64,000 nucleotides of DNA from Virgisporangium aurantiacum. Lineage in GTDB: Bacteria > Actinomycetota > Actinomycetes > Mycobacteriales > Micromonosporaceae. This document shows, in pieces, positions 1 through 7,849 of the stretch. The notes beneath the pieces were generated by a model. It had not been told where the DNA came from. It searched no databases and saw only the letters and a program-made list of their open reading frames with translations. The first letter of the stretch is position 1, and each line of letters opens with the position of its first letter. A program made the position numbers and the translations under genes. Where the stretch lies: assembly GCF_016863635.1 (NCBI RefSeq), contig NZ_BOPG01000013.1, positions 62,001 through 126,000 on the forward strand. Reading direction: 5' to 3'.

Positions 1-1037
1 CTTCCCACCCGCTCCGCCTCCTCCACGTGCGGCCAGCCCGACAGGATGAACTCGTCGACGCCCGCCGCGGCGTACTCCCCGATCCGCTCGGCGACCTCGT
101 CGGGCCCGCCGACCAGGGCCGTTCCCGCGCCCTCGCGCACCAGGCCGATCCCCGCCCACAGGTTCGGCGCGATCTCCAGCCCGTCTGTCTTGTCGTGCAG
201 GGCGGTCATGCGCGCCTGGCCGACGGAGTCCATCCGCGCGAAGCGCTCCTGCGCGGCCGCGATCCGGGCCGGTTCCATGCCCGCGAGCAGGCGGGCCGCG
301 TGCTCCCACGCCGCGTCGGCGTCCGCGCGGACGATCACGTGCACCCGCAGCCCGAACCGCAGCGTGCGGCCGTGCCCGGCGGCGCGGGCGCGCATCCGGT
401 CGACCCGCTCGGCGATCGCGGCCACCGGCTCGCCCCACATCAGGTAGACGTCGGCCGTCCGCGCCGCGACCGCCTCGGCCGCCGGCGACGCGCCACCGAA
501 GTAGACGGGCGGCGCCGGGTCGAGCGGATCGTGCAGGCCGCCGGCCGCGACCCGGTAGTGGTCGCCGGCGAAGTCGAAGGGGCCCTGCATGGCGCTGCGG
601 AGCACGTCGAGGTACTCCGCCGTGCGGGCGTAGCGCTCGTCGTGGTCGAGGAAGTCGCCGTAGGCGCGCTGCTCGGCCGGGTCTCCCCCGGTGACGACGT
701 TGAGCGCGAGCCGGTTGCCGGCGATCGCCTGGAACGTCTGCGCCTGCTGGGCCACCAGGGTGGGCAGCGTGAAGCCGGCCCGCACCGCCACCAGGAAGTT
801 TATTTTCCGGGCGTACTGGGCGACGGCGGCGCACAGCAGCCACGGGTCCGGACAGCCCGCGCCCACCGGCGTGAGCGCGCCGGTGAACCCGGCCCTCTCC
901 GCGGTCATCGCCACCCGGGCCAGGTAGCCCACCGTGGCCGCCCGCTCGTGCGCCGCCGCGCCGGCCCGCACGGTGGCGGCGCCGACCCCGTGCCCGTCAC
1001 CGGACGTGGGCAGGAACCAGTGGAAGGTCGTTGTCAT
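1..1037 (-). CDS. ssuD: FMNH2-dependent alkanesulfonate monooxygenase, SsuD family (C-terminus cut by window edge)
   Basis: This is a luciferase-like flavin monooxygenase that releases sulfite from alkanesulfonates during sulfur scavenging. The N-terminus reads MTTTFHWFLPTSGDG, which is the SsuD signature. Further along are NVVTGGDP, FLDHDERY, YFGGASP, SVGQARMTALHDK, IAPNLWAGIGLVR and GTALVGGPDEV, in the order expected for E. coli SsuD. About 345 residues are visible and only the last part is missing. The ATG start at 1037 is preceded by a GAGGGG ribosome binding site. It is divergent from a winged-helix gene across an AT-rich palindrome. Related LLM monooxygenases such as SfnG or MsuD are possible, but the motif run favours SsuD. 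Confidence 0.9.
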   Translation of the reverse strand, partial: MTTTFHWFLPTSGDGHGVGAATVRAGAAAHERAATVGYLARVAMTAERAGFTGALTPVGAGCPDPWLLCAAVAQYARKINFLVAVRAGFTLPTLVAQQAQTFQAIAGNRLALNVVTGGDPAEQRAYGDFLDHDERYARTAEYLDVLRSAMQGPFDFAGDHYRVAAGGLHDPLDPAPPVYFGGASPAAEAVAARTADVYLMWGEPVAAIAERVDRMRARAAGHGRTLRFGLRVHVIVRADADAAWEHAARLLAGMEPARIAAAQERFARMDSVGQARMTALHDKTDGLEIAPNLWAGIGLVREGAGTALVGGPDEVAERIGEYAAAGVDEFILSGWPHVEEAERVG

Positions 1038-1070
1038 GTCCGTCACCCCTCGGAGGCACTCGCCCAATAC

Positions 1071-1094
1071 CCTATATTACCGATAGGATATAGG
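1071..1094. promoter_or_regulatory. AT-rich inverted repeat between ssuD and the divergent regulator
   Basis: CCTATAT at 1071-1077 is mirrored by ATATAGG at 1088-1094 with a 10-base spacer. It forms an AT-rich island inside very GC-rich DNA. It lies about 35-60 bases upstream of ssuD and abuts the GTG of the winged-helix gene. Its placement suits an operator or -10 region shared by the divergent genes. No sulfur-regulator consensus is claimed. Confidence 0.5.
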
Positions 1095-1095
1095 A

Positions 1096-1572
1096 GTGGT
1101 CCTCGAAGCCCCGGCAGTGTTCCCCCACTTCACGCACCCCGTGCCGACCAACGGGTCGCGAACCGTGGACCTGACCGTGCGCCTGGTGATCACCGGCGAC
1201 CCGGCGGCGTTCGTCGAGGCGCTGCGGGAGTTCGTGGAGCGGGTCAGCCCCGGCCCGACGCACCACCCTCTCCCGGAAGGCCCCGGGGTACGGATCCGCG
1301 CCAGGGAGCGCACGGTCCTGAGTGGCGACCACCGCGTCGACCTGACCCGCCGCGAGTTCGACCTGCTCCTCCACCTGGCCAAGCACCCCCGGCAGGTCTT
1401 CACGCGGGCCCAGCTGCTCCGCGCCATCTGGGGCGACGCCCTCTCCGGCGACCGCACGGTCGACGTCCACGTCGCCCGCCTCCGCCGCAAACTGGCGATG
1501 CCGCTGCTGGAAACCGTCCGCGGCGTCGGCTACCGCCTCTCCCCAGGTGCCGACCTCCACCTCCTCCCGTAG
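1096..1572 (+). CDS. Winged-helix (OmpR/PhoB-type) DNA-binding protein
   Basis: This is a 158-residue protein whose C-terminal half, about residues 70-152, is a trans_reg_C winged helix. Visible motifs are [28 protein letters not shown] and [14 protein letters not shown], then the recognition wing VRGVGYRL. The first 60 residues carry no phospho-receiver domain, so it is not a classical response regulator. It is divergent from ssuD and may be the local sulfur or monooxygenase regulator, which is an inference from position only. The GTG at 1096 overlaps its own GGAG motif. A GTG at 1141 is an alternative start that keeps the whole winged helix. Confidence 0.75.
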   Translation: MVLEAPAVFPHFTHPVPTNGSRTVDLTVRLVITGDPAAFVEALREFVERVSPGPTHHPLPEGPGVRIRARERTVLSGDHRVDLTRREFDLLLHLAKHPRQVFTRAQLLRAIWGDALSGDRTVDVHVARLRRKLAMPLLETVRGVGYRLSPGADLHLLP

Positions 1573-1600
1573 CCGCTTCCCCGCTCGCCGCCGCCCCCGC

Positions 1601-1630
1601 TTGACGGGCTACACGGGTGTGTAGTAGCTT
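1601..1630 (+). promoter_or_regulatory. Promoter with embedded palindromic operator for the tetR-ABC operon
   Basis: TTGACG (1601-1606) and TAGCTT (1625-1630) are spaced 18 bases apart, as for a housekeeping-sigma promoter. Between and across them sits CTACAC-GGGT-GTGTAG (1609-1624), a perfect six-base-arm inverted repeat. The GTG start at 1637 is only 6 bases after the -10, so the transcript is probably leaderless. A dimeric TetR bound here would block RNA polymerase, so autorepression is the simplest reading. Confidence 0.6.
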
Positions 1631-1636
1631 GGACGG

Positions 1637-2335
1637 GTGAGTAGTAAGCCGTTCGTGCGTGTGGGGGAACCCGCACCGGAGGATCTGACCGCCCGGGCCC
1701 GGATCCGGGACGCGGCGCTCCTGCTGTTCGCCGAGCACGGGGTGAACGGGGCGTCGATCCGGGACATCGCGGCCGCGGCCGGAGTGTCGTCGGGGCTGGT
1801 CAGGCACCACTTCGGGTCGAAGGAGGAGCTGCGCAACGCCTGCGACGCCTACGCCATGGACCAGATGGTGCGCCTGCGCGCACAGGCGGTCGCCGAGGGC
1901 GGGTTCGCCGACGACGCTTTCATGTCCTCGATGCACCGGGTGGCCCGGGTGCTGCAGCGGTACCTGCTGCGGTCGATGCTCGACGGGTCGGCCCCGGCCG
2001 CCGCGATGTTCGACGAGGTCGTCACGCAGGCGGAGGACTGGCTGCGGGCCGCCGGGGCCGAGACGCGTGACCTGCGGGCGGCCGCGGTGGTGCTGTGCGT
2101 CATGCAGGTCGCCGGCTACCTCATGCCGACCGAGGTATCCCGGGCGCTCGGCGCCGACGTGCAGAGCGACGCCGGGACGGTCCGGCTCAACCGCGGACTC
2201 GTCGACATCCTCGCCAACGCGCTGCTCACCCCCGCTCAACGGGACGAGATCCACACCGCGATCGACCGCATCGCGGAGTCGACCACCGGCACGACGCCGG
2301 AAGCCGGCACCACGCCGGAAGGAGAAGGAACATGA
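1637..2335 (+). CDS. TetR family transcriptional regulator
   Basis: This 232-residue protein has an N-terminal TetR helix-turn-helix at about residues 15-60. Visible motifs are [40 protein letters not shown] and [11 protein letters not shown]. The remaining helical ligand domain is not conserved enough to name an inducer. It starts at a GTG just after a promoter containing a palindrome. Its stop overlaps the start of the ABC ATPase gene as ATGA, so it is co-transcribed and coupled with an exporter. This is the common arrangement of a drug-responsive repressor controlling its own efflux pump. Confidence 0.88.
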   Translation: MSSKPFVRVGEPAPEDLTARARIRDAALLLFAEHGVNGASIRDIAAAAGVSSGLVRHHFGSKEELRNACDAYAMDQMVRLRAQAVAEGGFADDAFMSSMHRVARVLQRYLLRSMLDGSAPAAAMFDEVVTQAEDWLRAAGAETRDLRAAAVVLCVMQVAGYLMPTEVSRALGADVQSDAGTVRLNRGLVDILANALLTPAQRDEIHTAIDRIAESTTGTTPEAGTTPEGEGT

Positions 2336-3237
2336 CCGCGGCAATCCGTACCGAGGGCCTGGTCAAGACGTTCGGGCCCGCCCACGCCCTGGCCGGGCTC
2401 GACCTCACCGTCAACAGCGGGGAGGTGCACGGCTTCCTCGGCCCGAACGGCGCGGGGAAGACCACCACCATCCGGATCCTGCTCGGGCTGCTGCGCGCCA
2501 CCAGCGGACAGGTGGAGGTGCTCGGGCACGACCCGTGGGCCGACGCGGTCGACCTGCACCACCGGATCGCGTACGTGCCCGGCGACGTCAGCCTGTGGCC
2601 CAACCTCACCGGCGGCGAGGCGATCGACCTGCTCGGGTCGCTGCGCGGTGGCATCGAGCCCGACCAGAAGGCACGCCTGACCGAGCTTTTCCAGCTCGAC
2701 CCGGCGAAGCGCTGCCGCGCCTATTCCAAGGGCAACCGGCAGAAGGTCGCGCTGATCGCCGCGTTCGCGTCGCGGAAGACCGACCTTTTCATCCTCGACG
2801 AGCCGACCTCCGGCCTGGACCCGTTGATGGAGGCGGTGTTCCAGGACCTCGTCCGCGAGGTGAACGGGCGCGGCGCCACCGTGCTGCTGTCGAGCCACAT
2901 CTTCGCCGAGGTCGAGGCGCTGTGTTCGCGTGTCAGCATCATCCGCGACGGCGTGACGGTGGAGACCGGCACGCTCGACGGCCTGCGCCACCTGGCCCGC
3001 ACGTCGATCACCGTCGAGGCGGCCGGAACGATCGACGGCCTCGACACCCTCAAGGGCGTCCACGACCTGGCGACCGACGGCACCCGCACGACGCTCGACA
3101 TCGAGCCCGACGCGCTGCCCGACGTGCTGGGTCACCTCGCCACCGCCAGCGTGCGCTCGCTGACCAGCCGGCCGCCGACGCTCGAGGAACTGTTCATGCG
3201 GCACTACGGGCCGCAGCAGCAAGGAGCGGACCGATGA
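2332..3237 (+). CDS. ABC transporter ATP-binding protein
   Basis: This 301-residue ATPase powers the membrane protein encoded next. It has Walker [10 protein letters not shown] near residue 40, Walker [14 protein letters not shown] and the switch histidine in LLSSHIF. The signature loop reads YSKGNRQK rather than LSGGQ, a variant seen in drug and antibiotic exporters of the DrrA/CcmA-like group. The C-terminal 80 residues resemble the extra domain of DrrA-like proteins. The ATG overlaps the tetR stop and has GGAGAAGGAA before it. The stop in turn overlaps the permease start as ATGA. Confidence 0.9.
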   Translation: MTAAIRTEGLVKTFGPAHALAGLDLTVNSGEVHGFLGPNGAGKTTTIRILLGLLRATSGQVEVLGHDPWADAVDLHHRIAYVPGDVSLWPNLTGGEAIDLLGSLRGGIEPDQKARLTELFQLDPAKRCRAYSKGNRQKVALIAAFASRKTDLFILDEPTSGLDPLMEAVFQDLVREVNGRGATVLLSSHIFAEVEALCSRVSIIRDGVTVETGTLDGLRHLARTSITVEAAGTIDGLDTLKGVHDLATDGTRTTLDIEPDALPDVLGHLATASVRSLTSRPPTLEELFMRHYGPQQQGADR

Positions 3238-4850
3238 CCGCCGGCACCGGCCGGCTGGTCCGCCTCGCCGCCCGCCGCGACCGGATCCAGCTTCCCGTCT
3301 GGATCGTGGCCTCCGCGCTCCTGGTGATCGCCGGCGCCGCCGCCGTCGCCGACGAGTTTCCCGACCAGCAGAGCCGCGTCACCGCGCTCACCGGCGCCGG
3401 CGGCAGCCCGGCCGTGCTGCTGATGCGCGGCGTGCCGGTCGGCGACAGCCTCGGCGCGCTGGTGAACTTCCGCAACTTCGCGTTCATGCTGGTGCTCGTC
3501 GCGCTGATGAGCACGTTCGCGATCATCAGGCACACCCGGCAGAACGAGGAGACCGGCCGCGCGGAGCTGATCGGCGCCGGCGCCGTCGGCCGGCACGCCC
3601 CGCTCACCGCCGCCCTGCTGCTGGTCGGCGTCGCCGACGTCGCGTACGGCGCGGTGATGACCGCGATGCTGCTGGCCGTCGGGCTGCCGGCGGCGGGCGC
3701 GATCGCGTTCGGGGCGGCCTGCGCGGTCACCGGCTGGGTGTTCGCCGGCATCGCGGCGATCGCCGCCCAGCTGTTCCGCTCCGCGCGCTCGGCGAACGCG
3801 ACGGCCGCGACGGCCGTCGGGGTCGCGTACCTGATCAGGGGCATCGGTGACGCGCTGGGCGAGCGGGCCACCGGCGTCGTCGTCACCAGCGGCTGGCCCT
3901 CCTGGCTGTCGCCGCTGGGCTGGGGCATGCTGGTGCGCCCGTTCGGCGACGAGCGCTGGTGGGTGCTCGCGCTGCCGGTGCTCGGCGCCGCTGCGTCCGT
4001 CACCGTGGCTTTTGCCCTGGCCGGACGGCGCGACCTCGGCGCGGGCCTGGTGCCCGACCGCCCGGGGCCGACCACGGCGGCGCGGATGCTGCACGGTCCG
4101 GCCGGGCTCGCCTGGCGGCTCACCCGCGCCTCGACGATCGGCTGGGTGCTGGGGGCGGCGGTGTCCGGCGTCGCGATCGGGTCGCTGGGCAACACCGTGC
4201 GGGACGCCCTGGGCGACAACTCCGGCGTGACGGACATGATGGGCCAGCTCGCGGGCGGGGGCGCCGGCGATCTCGTCGACATCTACTACGGCGCGATGAT
4301 GAACGTCTTCGGGGTGCTGGCGGCCGCGTTCGCCGTGCAGACGCTGCTGCGGCTGCGGGCCGAGGAGACCGGCGGCGCGGCCGAGGCGGTGCTGTCGGCG
4401 GCCGTCGCCCGCACGCGCTGGGTCGCGACGTACCTCGCCTGCGCGGCCGGCGGGGCCGCCGTCGTGCTGCTGGTGGCCGGCCTCGGCGCGGGCGTCGCCG
4501 ACGCGGCGTCCGGCGGGGAGACGGGCGTGGGCACGCTCGTCGTCGCCGGGCTGGCGCAGTTGCCGGGCGCGTTGGTGCTGGCCGGTTTCGTGGTGCTCGT
4601 CTTCGGCGGGCTGCCGCGGCTGGTGGTCGCGGTGGCCTGGGCGGGCTTCGCGGTGAGCCTCGGGTGCGGGCTGTTCGGTGACCTGTTCGGCCTGCCGCAG
4701 GCGGTGCGCGACGTGTCGCCGTTCAGCCACGTGCCCGCCGTACCCGCGGCCGACGTCACCGCCCTGCCGATGGTGTCGCTGGTGGCCGTGGCGGCCGTGC
4801 TCACGGCGTCCGGGATGGTTCTTTTCCGCAGGCGCGATCTCGCACCCTGA
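3234..4850 (+). CDS. ABC-2 type exporter permease, antibiotic-transporter-like
   Basis: This 538-residue membrane protein has roughly twelve hydrophobic segments arranged as two six-helix halves. It fits the large single-chain permeases annotated as polyketide antibiotic transporters in actinomycetes. The first helix is [20 protein letters not shown]. It starts at an ATG that overlaps the ATPase stop and follows AAGGAGCGGACC. It should form the pore for the preceding ATPase, with TetR as regulator. The substrate cannot be read from sequence. The gene ends just before a strong bidirectional hairpin, which closes the operon. Confidence 0.85.
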   Translation: MTAGTGRLVRLAARRDRIQLPVWIVASALLVIAGAAAVADEFPDQQSRVTALTGAGGSPAVLLMRGVPVGDSLGALVNFRNFAFMLVLVALMSTFAIIRHTRQNEETGRAELIGAGAVGRHAPLTAALLLVGVADVAYGAVMTAMLLAVGLPAAGAIAFGAACAVTGWVFAGIAAIAAQLFRSARSANATAATAVGVAYLIRGIGDALGERATGVVVTSGWPSWLSPLGWGMLVRPFGDERWWVLALPVLGAAASVTVAFALAGRRDLGAGLVPDRPGPTTAARMLHGPAGLAWRLTRASTIGWVLGAAVSGVAIGSLGNTVRDALGDNSGVTDMMGQLAGGGAGDLVDIYYGAMMNVFGVLAAAFAVQTLLRLRAEETGGAAEAVLSAAVARTRWVATYLACAAGGAAVVLLVAGLGAGVADAASGGETGVGTLVVAGLAQLPGALVLAGFVVLVFGGLPRLVVAVAWAGFAVSLGCGLFGDLFGLPQAVRDVSPFSHVPAVPAADVTALPMVSLVAVAAVLTASGMVLFRRRDLAP

Positions 4851-4853
4851 AAA

Positions 4854-4888
4854 ACGCGGGCGCCGTCCACAGTGGACGGCGCCCGCGT
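4854..4888. terminator. Bidirectional hairpin terminator between convergent genes
   Basis: Two 17-base arms (4854-4870 and 4872-4888) are perfectly complementary around a single central base. The stem carries the sequence ACGCGGGCGCC on its outer part. It lies 3 bases after the exporter stop and 6 bases before the stop of the convergent lipoprotein gene. There is a short A-run before it (a T-run on the minus strand). The centre of the stem is the GTCCACAGTGGAC palindrome found repeatedly in this window. Confidence 0.85.
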
Positions 4889-4894
4889 TCGGGT

Positions 4895-5575
4895 CTAGAC
4901 CTTCTTCAGCACCCAGGGGGTGTCGGCGTCCTTGTCCGGGGTGATGGTCAGGGTGTCGCCGCCGCAGGTGTAGGTGCCCCGGTCGAAGATCGGGTCGATG
5001 TCGACCGCGTTGCCGGTCTGCGTACCGACGTACTTGCCGATCGGGGTGTTGTCGAACGGCCGGGCCTGTACCGGCTCGGTGAGGTCGAGGGTCAGCGTGG
5101 TGGCTTCCCAGTTCAGGTCGCCCACCGGTTCCCACGATCCGCTCGGCGCGGGGGTACCGGCGTTCGCCGGGGCCGGGCCGGTGCTGACCGTGCCGGACGC
5201 TGTGCCGGCGTAGGTGAACTTGCCGCGCACGTCGGCGTTGGCGACCTTCGCGCTGAAGTTCACCGGGTCCATGCCGGTGAAGTCGATGGTGGTCGCGCCG
5301 TTCGGGCCGACCTTCACCTTGATGCCGGCGCCGCCGGTGAGGTTGGCGCTGACGTTGTTCCGCTTCGACGCGGCGTCGGCGGTGAGCGCGACCGAGCGCC
5401 AGTCGCCGACGACGCACGACGCGACCGGGCCACCGGTCGCCTTCGATGCCGTGGGGGAACCGCTGGCGCTCGCGCCCGGGGTGTCGGTGCCTTCGGCGCA
5501 GCCGGCGGTGCTCCCGAGGGCGAGGCCGAGCCCGGCGCTGAGCGCGATTATGGTGCGACGACGTTGAGGTCGCAT
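4895..5575 (-). CDS. Secreted lipoprotein of unknown function
   Basis: This is a 226-residue protein with a basic N-terminus, a hydrophobic stretch and a lipobox-like STAGC ending at Cys26. It should therefore be lipidated and held on the outer face of the membrane. A low-complexity Ser/Thr/Ala/Pro linker follows at about residues 27-50. The mature part is beta-rich, with two cysteines (ASCVVGDW and YTCGGDTL) that could pair. I recognise no family with confidence. An ATG start with CGGAGGAC upstream is convincing. It is convergent with the ABC exporter and is not obviously part of either neighbouring operon. Confidence 0.75.
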   Translation of the reverse strand: MRPQRRRTIIALSAGLGLALGSTAGCAEGTDTPGASASGSPTASKATGGPVASCVVGDWRSVALTADAASKRNNVSANLTGGAGIKVKVGPNGATTIDFTGMDPVNFSAKVANADVRGKFTYAGTASGTVSTGPAPANAGTPAPSGSWEPVGDLNWEATTLTLDLTEPVQARPFDNTPIGKYVGTQTGNAVDIDPIFDRGTYTCGGDTLTITPDKDADTPWVLKKV

Positions 5576-5666
5576 GAAATCCGTCCTCCGCTTGTATTGA
5601 CGGCCCTTGTTTCGACTGCTCCGAGTGGGCTACCCGATGGCGGCGGAGGCAAAACCGGCAGACCGG

Positions 5667-6809
5667 TCACGGACGGGCCACAGTGGCCGGCACAGTGGCC
5701 GGGGACCGCGCCTCGACGATCAGGGCGTCGGCGGCGGCCTCGGCACCGCCCGCGGCGCGGAACGAGTCGCCGATCCGGGCCGCGGCGGCCGCGTACCCGG
5801 GGTCGCCGAGCACCGTGTCGACCGCGGCCGCCACGTGTCCGGCGCCGGCCCGGGCGAACCGCAGCCGCACGCCGGCACCGGCGTTCACCACCTGGCCGGC
5901 GATCACCGGTTGGTCGTCGCGGATCGGCGCCACGATCAGCGGGACCCCGTGCCACAGCGACTCGCACACCGTGTTGTGACCGCCGTGGCAGATCACCAGG
6001 CCGGTCCGGCGCAGCACAGCGAGTTGCGGGATCCACGGCGCGGTCGTCACGCCGGGAACCGAGCCGAGCACCCCGTCGCGGTCGACGATCAGCGTGTCGA
6101 GGTCGGTGCGGGCCGACAGGGCGTCGGCGCACGCGCGGAGGAACCGTTCGCTGGCCGGTCCGTTCGTGGTTCCGAGCGTCACGAGGACGAGCGGACGCGG
6201 CGGCGGTGGCGTCCATTCCTCGCTCCGGGAGGCCGGCAGCGCCGGACCGACCCAGCGCACCGGGTGCCGCTGCGCGACCGGGCCGGCCAGTTCGGGCGTC
6301 GAGAACGCCAGCACCAGGCGCGGCGACCAGCGCGGGTCCGGCCCGCCGAGGGTGGCCAACCGCTCCGCGATCCAGCCGGCGATCGCCGGCGTGAACGGCT
6401 CCACCAGTTCCGCCGACGTCGACGCCGACGTCACCCACGGCACGCCGGCCCGGTGGGCGGCGCACGCGCCGGCGTACGTCTGCTGGTCGGCGAGCACCAG
6501 GTCGGGCCGGAACCGCTCGATCGCGGCCACCGTCGGCGGCAGCATCTCGGTCGCCAGCGGGATCAGGTAGCCGTCGAGCAGGAACTGCAACGCCTCCGGG
6601 CCGTGGATGTCCGGCGGGCGGATCGCGGCCTCGCCGTACCGGGCCGGCGCGCAGTCGACGATCGTCGCGGCGGGGCCGAGGAGCGCGCGGAGCCAGTCGC
6701 CGGCGCCGGCCCACACGACCTCGTGACCGCGGGCTGTGAGTCGCTCGGCGACCGCGCGCATCGGCGCGACGTGCCCGACGAGCGGCGCCACGACGAAGAG
6801 GAACCTCAC
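5667..6809 (-). CDS. MGT/UGT-type glycosyltransferase (GT1 family), last gene of the PKS operon
   Basis: This 380-residue GT-B fold enzyme should transfer a sugar from an NDP donor to a small acceptor. The N-terminus MRFLFVVAPLVGHVAPMRAV is typical of macrolide-type glycosyltransferases. The donor site reads VICHGGHNTVCESLWHGVPL and ends in RDDQP, matching the GT1 signature of the YjiC/MGT group. I chose the GTG at 6809 because it overlaps the hydrolase stop as GTGA and gives the canonical N-terminus. An upstream ATG at 6836 would add nine non-conserved residues. Its position in the PKS operon suggests glycosylation of the polyketide or lipid product, or self-protection by glycosylation. The sugar is not predictable. 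Confidence 0.88.
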   Translation of the reverse strand: MRFLFVVAPLVGHVAPMRAVAERLTARGHEVVWAGAGDWLRALLGPAATIVDCAPARYGEAAIRPPDIHGPEALQFLLDGYLIPLATEMLPPTVAAIERFRPDLVLADQQTYAGACAAHRAGVPWVTSASTSAELVEPFTPAIAGWIAERLATLGGPDPRWSPRLVLAFSTPELAGPVAQRHPVRWVGPALPASRSEEWTPPPPRPLVLVTLGTTNGPASERFLRACADALSARTDLDTLIVDRDGVLGSVPGVTTAPWIPQLAVLRRTGLVICHGGHNTVCESLWHGVPLIVAPIRDDQPVIAGQVVNAGAGVRLRFARAGAGHVAAAVDTVLGDPGYAAAAARIGDSFRAAGGAEAAADALIVEARSPATVPATVARP

Positions 6810-7573
6810 CGTTTTTCCAGCTGTTTTTCGAGCCATGGCAGCATCGCGGCGCACACCTTCTCGGGTGCGCTGATCAGCAGCAGGTGGTCGTTGTCCGGAA
6901 TCACCTCCACGGTGGCGCCCGGCAGCATGGACAGCACCGACGGCAGGTGCCCGTGCAGTTCCGACGCGCCGCCGACGACGAGCAGCACCGGAACGTCCAC
7001 TGTGGACACGTCGGCGGCGGTCATCAGTCCGGCCGGATGGACGATGTCGGTGGTCACCGTCGTCGTTTCGGCGAGGGCCCGCGCGGACGCCGACATCTTC
7101 TGGAACAGCTCCGGCTGCCCGGCCATCTTCTCCGGATCACCGACGTGCGCCGCGACCTCGCGCAGCCCGTCGACCGTGCGGGCCGCCCACGCCGCGGTCG
7201 GCGGCTCCGACTCGATCACCACCATCGAGGCGACGCGCTCCGGATGGCGGTGCGCGTACCGGAACAGCACCGTGCCGCCGAACGAGTACCCGACCAGGTG
7301 CACCGGATCCGCGATGCCGAGTTCGGCGACCATCGCGTGCAGGTCGTCGACGGCGTCGTCGAGCGTGTACCCGGTGGGTGGCCGCTCGCTGCGGCCGTGC
7401 CCGCGCAGATCGTAGGTGACCACGTCGAAGCCGAGTTCGTTCACGGGTCCGGCGAGCGTGAAGTAGTAGCACGCCAGCGTGTCGATGAGGCCGTGCACGA
7501 AGACCAGCGGCGGGCCGCTGCCGGGGAAACGCTGGACGTGCAGCCGCACGCCGTTCGCCGTCACGAACGGCAC
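6806..7573 (-). CDS. Alpha/beta hydrolase in the PKS operon
   Basis: This 255-residue serine hydrolase has oxyanion-hole motif VFVHGLID, nucleophile elbow GYSFGG (Ser97) and a C-terminal histidine in PDNDHLLL. The fold is that of small esterases, lactonases and stand-alone type II thioesterase-like enzymes. It lies between the free ACP and the glycosyltransferase, overlapping both. A role in releasing or editing the acyl chain is therefore reasonable, because neither PKS protein has a thioesterase domain. That role is an inference from context. The GTG at 7573 is taken as start, and a GTG at 7564 overlapping the ACP stop as GTGA is an equal alternative. Confidence 0.85.
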   Translation of the reverse strand: MPFVTANGVRLHVQRFPGSGPPLVFVHGLIDTLACYYFTLAGPVNELGFDVVTYDLRGHGRSERPPTGYTLDDAVDDLHAMVAELGIADPVHLVGYSFGGTVLFRYAHRHPERVASMVVIESEPPTAAWAARTVDGLREVAAHVGDPEKMAGQPELFQKMSASARALAETTTVTTDIVHPAGLMTAADVSTVDVPVLLVVGGASELHGHLPSVLSMLPGATVEVIPDNDHLLLISAPEKVCAAMLPWLEKQLEKR

Positions 7574-7845
7574 AGCGCCGCCGACACGTAGTCCACCAGG
7601 TCGCCGACGCGCAGCGCGATGATCTCCTGGATCGTCAGCGTCGACAGGAACGCCGGGAAGTTGACGACCGGCCCGTACCGCTCGGTGAGGCGGGTGCCCA
7701 GCACCACGATGTCGATGCTCTCGAACGCCAGATCCTGTTGGAACGACGTCTCCCGCGTGATCGGCACGGCGTCCGGGTCGTAGCCGTCGAGCACCTCCCG
7801 GATCAGCTCACCGATCTCGGCGAGCACGTCGGTCTGGGTCTGCAC
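7561..7845 (-). CDS. Free-standing acyl carrier protein
   Basis: This is a 94-residue acidic four-helix carrier. The phosphopantetheine attachment site is FESIDIVVL with Ser43, preceded by QQDLA, matching the DxxFxSLD class of ACPs. It begins at a GTG after GAGGTGACCCA, four bases past the stop of the KS-AT-DH-PPTase gene, so it is translated with it. The large PKS already has one internal ACP. This second, separate carrier could hold a starter, receive the finished chain for release, or add capacity. Its activation could come from the PPTase domain encoded immediately upstream. Confidence 0.88.
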   Translation of the reverse strand: MQTQTDVLAEIGELIREVLDGYDPDAVPITRETSFQQDLAFESIDIVVLGTRLTERYGPVVNFPAFLSTLTIQEIIALRVGDLVDYVSAALCRS

Positions 7846-7849
7846 TGGG

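Noticed and set aside
1..1604. Plus-strand 525-codon frame over ssuD
   Set aside because: It is the antisense shadow of ssuD and the winged-helix gene and shows no domain motifs.
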